NCBI RefSeq assembly: GCF_002960625.1
Contig: NZ_POJH01000034.1
Coordinates: 20,530-84,529, forward strand
Reading direction: 5' to 3'
DNA length: 64,000 nucleotides
Source of the DNA: Streptococcus suis
Lineage (GTDB): Bacteria > Bacillota > Bacilli > Lactobacillales > Streptococcaceae
The notes under the pieces: generated by a model
Told to the model about the DNA's origin: nothing
The model's database searches: none
What the model saw: the letters and a program-made list of their open reading frames with translations, nothing else
In this document: one piece after another, positions 63,997 through 64,000 of the stretch
Position numbering within the stretch: position 1 is the first letter of the stretch
Layout of the letters: each line of letters starts with the position of its first letter
Program-made: the position numbers and the translations under genes

Positions 63997-64000
63997 TACT

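Noticed and set aside
1..64000. CRISPR arrays, rRNA and tRNA genes
   Set aside because: I saw no regularly spaced long repeats and no cloverleaf or rRNA-like sequence on either strand.

Overview
The window looks like a chromosomal segment of a low-GC streptococcus. Gene content and order (nrdHEF, ptsHI, rpiA-deoB-punA-deoD, rnc-smc, prsA, alaS, coiA with a ComX-type cin-box, and a hut cluster of the S. pyogenes type) all fit Streptococcus. The S. suis group is my best guess. This is inferred from protein content only; no database search was possible.

Layout. (1) 1-6.5 kb is the end of an integrative conjugative element (ICE): a VirD4-type coupling protein (running off the left edge), a PcfB/DUF3801-like protein, a CPBP membrane protease, an Spx-like protein without its CXXC, a C5-cytosine methyltransferase, a RepA_N replication initiator and small genes. 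The ICE ends inside a Nudix hydrolase gene, cutting it at the start of the Nudix box. (2) 6.8-9.5 kb: acyl-ACP thioesterase, hemW, a VanZ-like gene and a RUP-like repeat. (3) 9.5-17.3 kb: glycogen phosphorylase behind LacI/CcpA-type operators, then a nucleoside-salvage operon (rpiA, deoB, an EcsC-ArsC fusion, punA, a 53-aa membrane protein, deoD) and a HIRAN gene broken by a short palindrome. (4) 17.3-22.8 kb: smc, rnc and an acyltransferase. (5) 22.8-29.1 kb: an ArsR-like regulator with an MFS exporter, a DUF1846 gene behind a structured terminating leader RNA, and ptsHI. (6) 29.1-33.4 kb: nrdHEF with two NrdR boxes and an unusual membrane-protein gene wedged between nrdE and nrdF. (7) 33.4-38.4 kb: a 12-gene operon of small membrane proteins, two CPBP proteases, a DUF3267 HExxH protein and an Xre regulator. 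Its promoter carries TTTGACAAA repeats at exact 21-bp spacing, and it is the best candidate here for an undescribed system. (8) 38.4-49.2 kb: alaS, a LURP-one-like gene behind an alanine T-box, prsA, trmR, a PH-like paralogue pair, pepF, a lipoprotein and coiA. (9) 49.2-63.9 kb: a SARP/BTAD-type activator and the histidine-utilisation cluster hutG, hutH, permease, hutD (split by a MITE-like element), fhs, a cyclodeaminase, ftcD and hutU, with hutI divergent. (10) The last 110 bases form a ladder of perfect hairpins resembling an IS200/IS605-type end.

How genes work together. The hut cluster encodes two routes from formiminoglutamate: HutG hydrolysis, and FtcD plus cyclodeaminase onto tetrahydrofolate, where Fhs can recover ATP. 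The rpiA-deoD operon converts nucleosides to bases and ribose phosphate. Two genes, hemW and trmR, share one promoter geometry (TGCTATAAT, seven bases, ATG) that predicts leaderless mRNAs.
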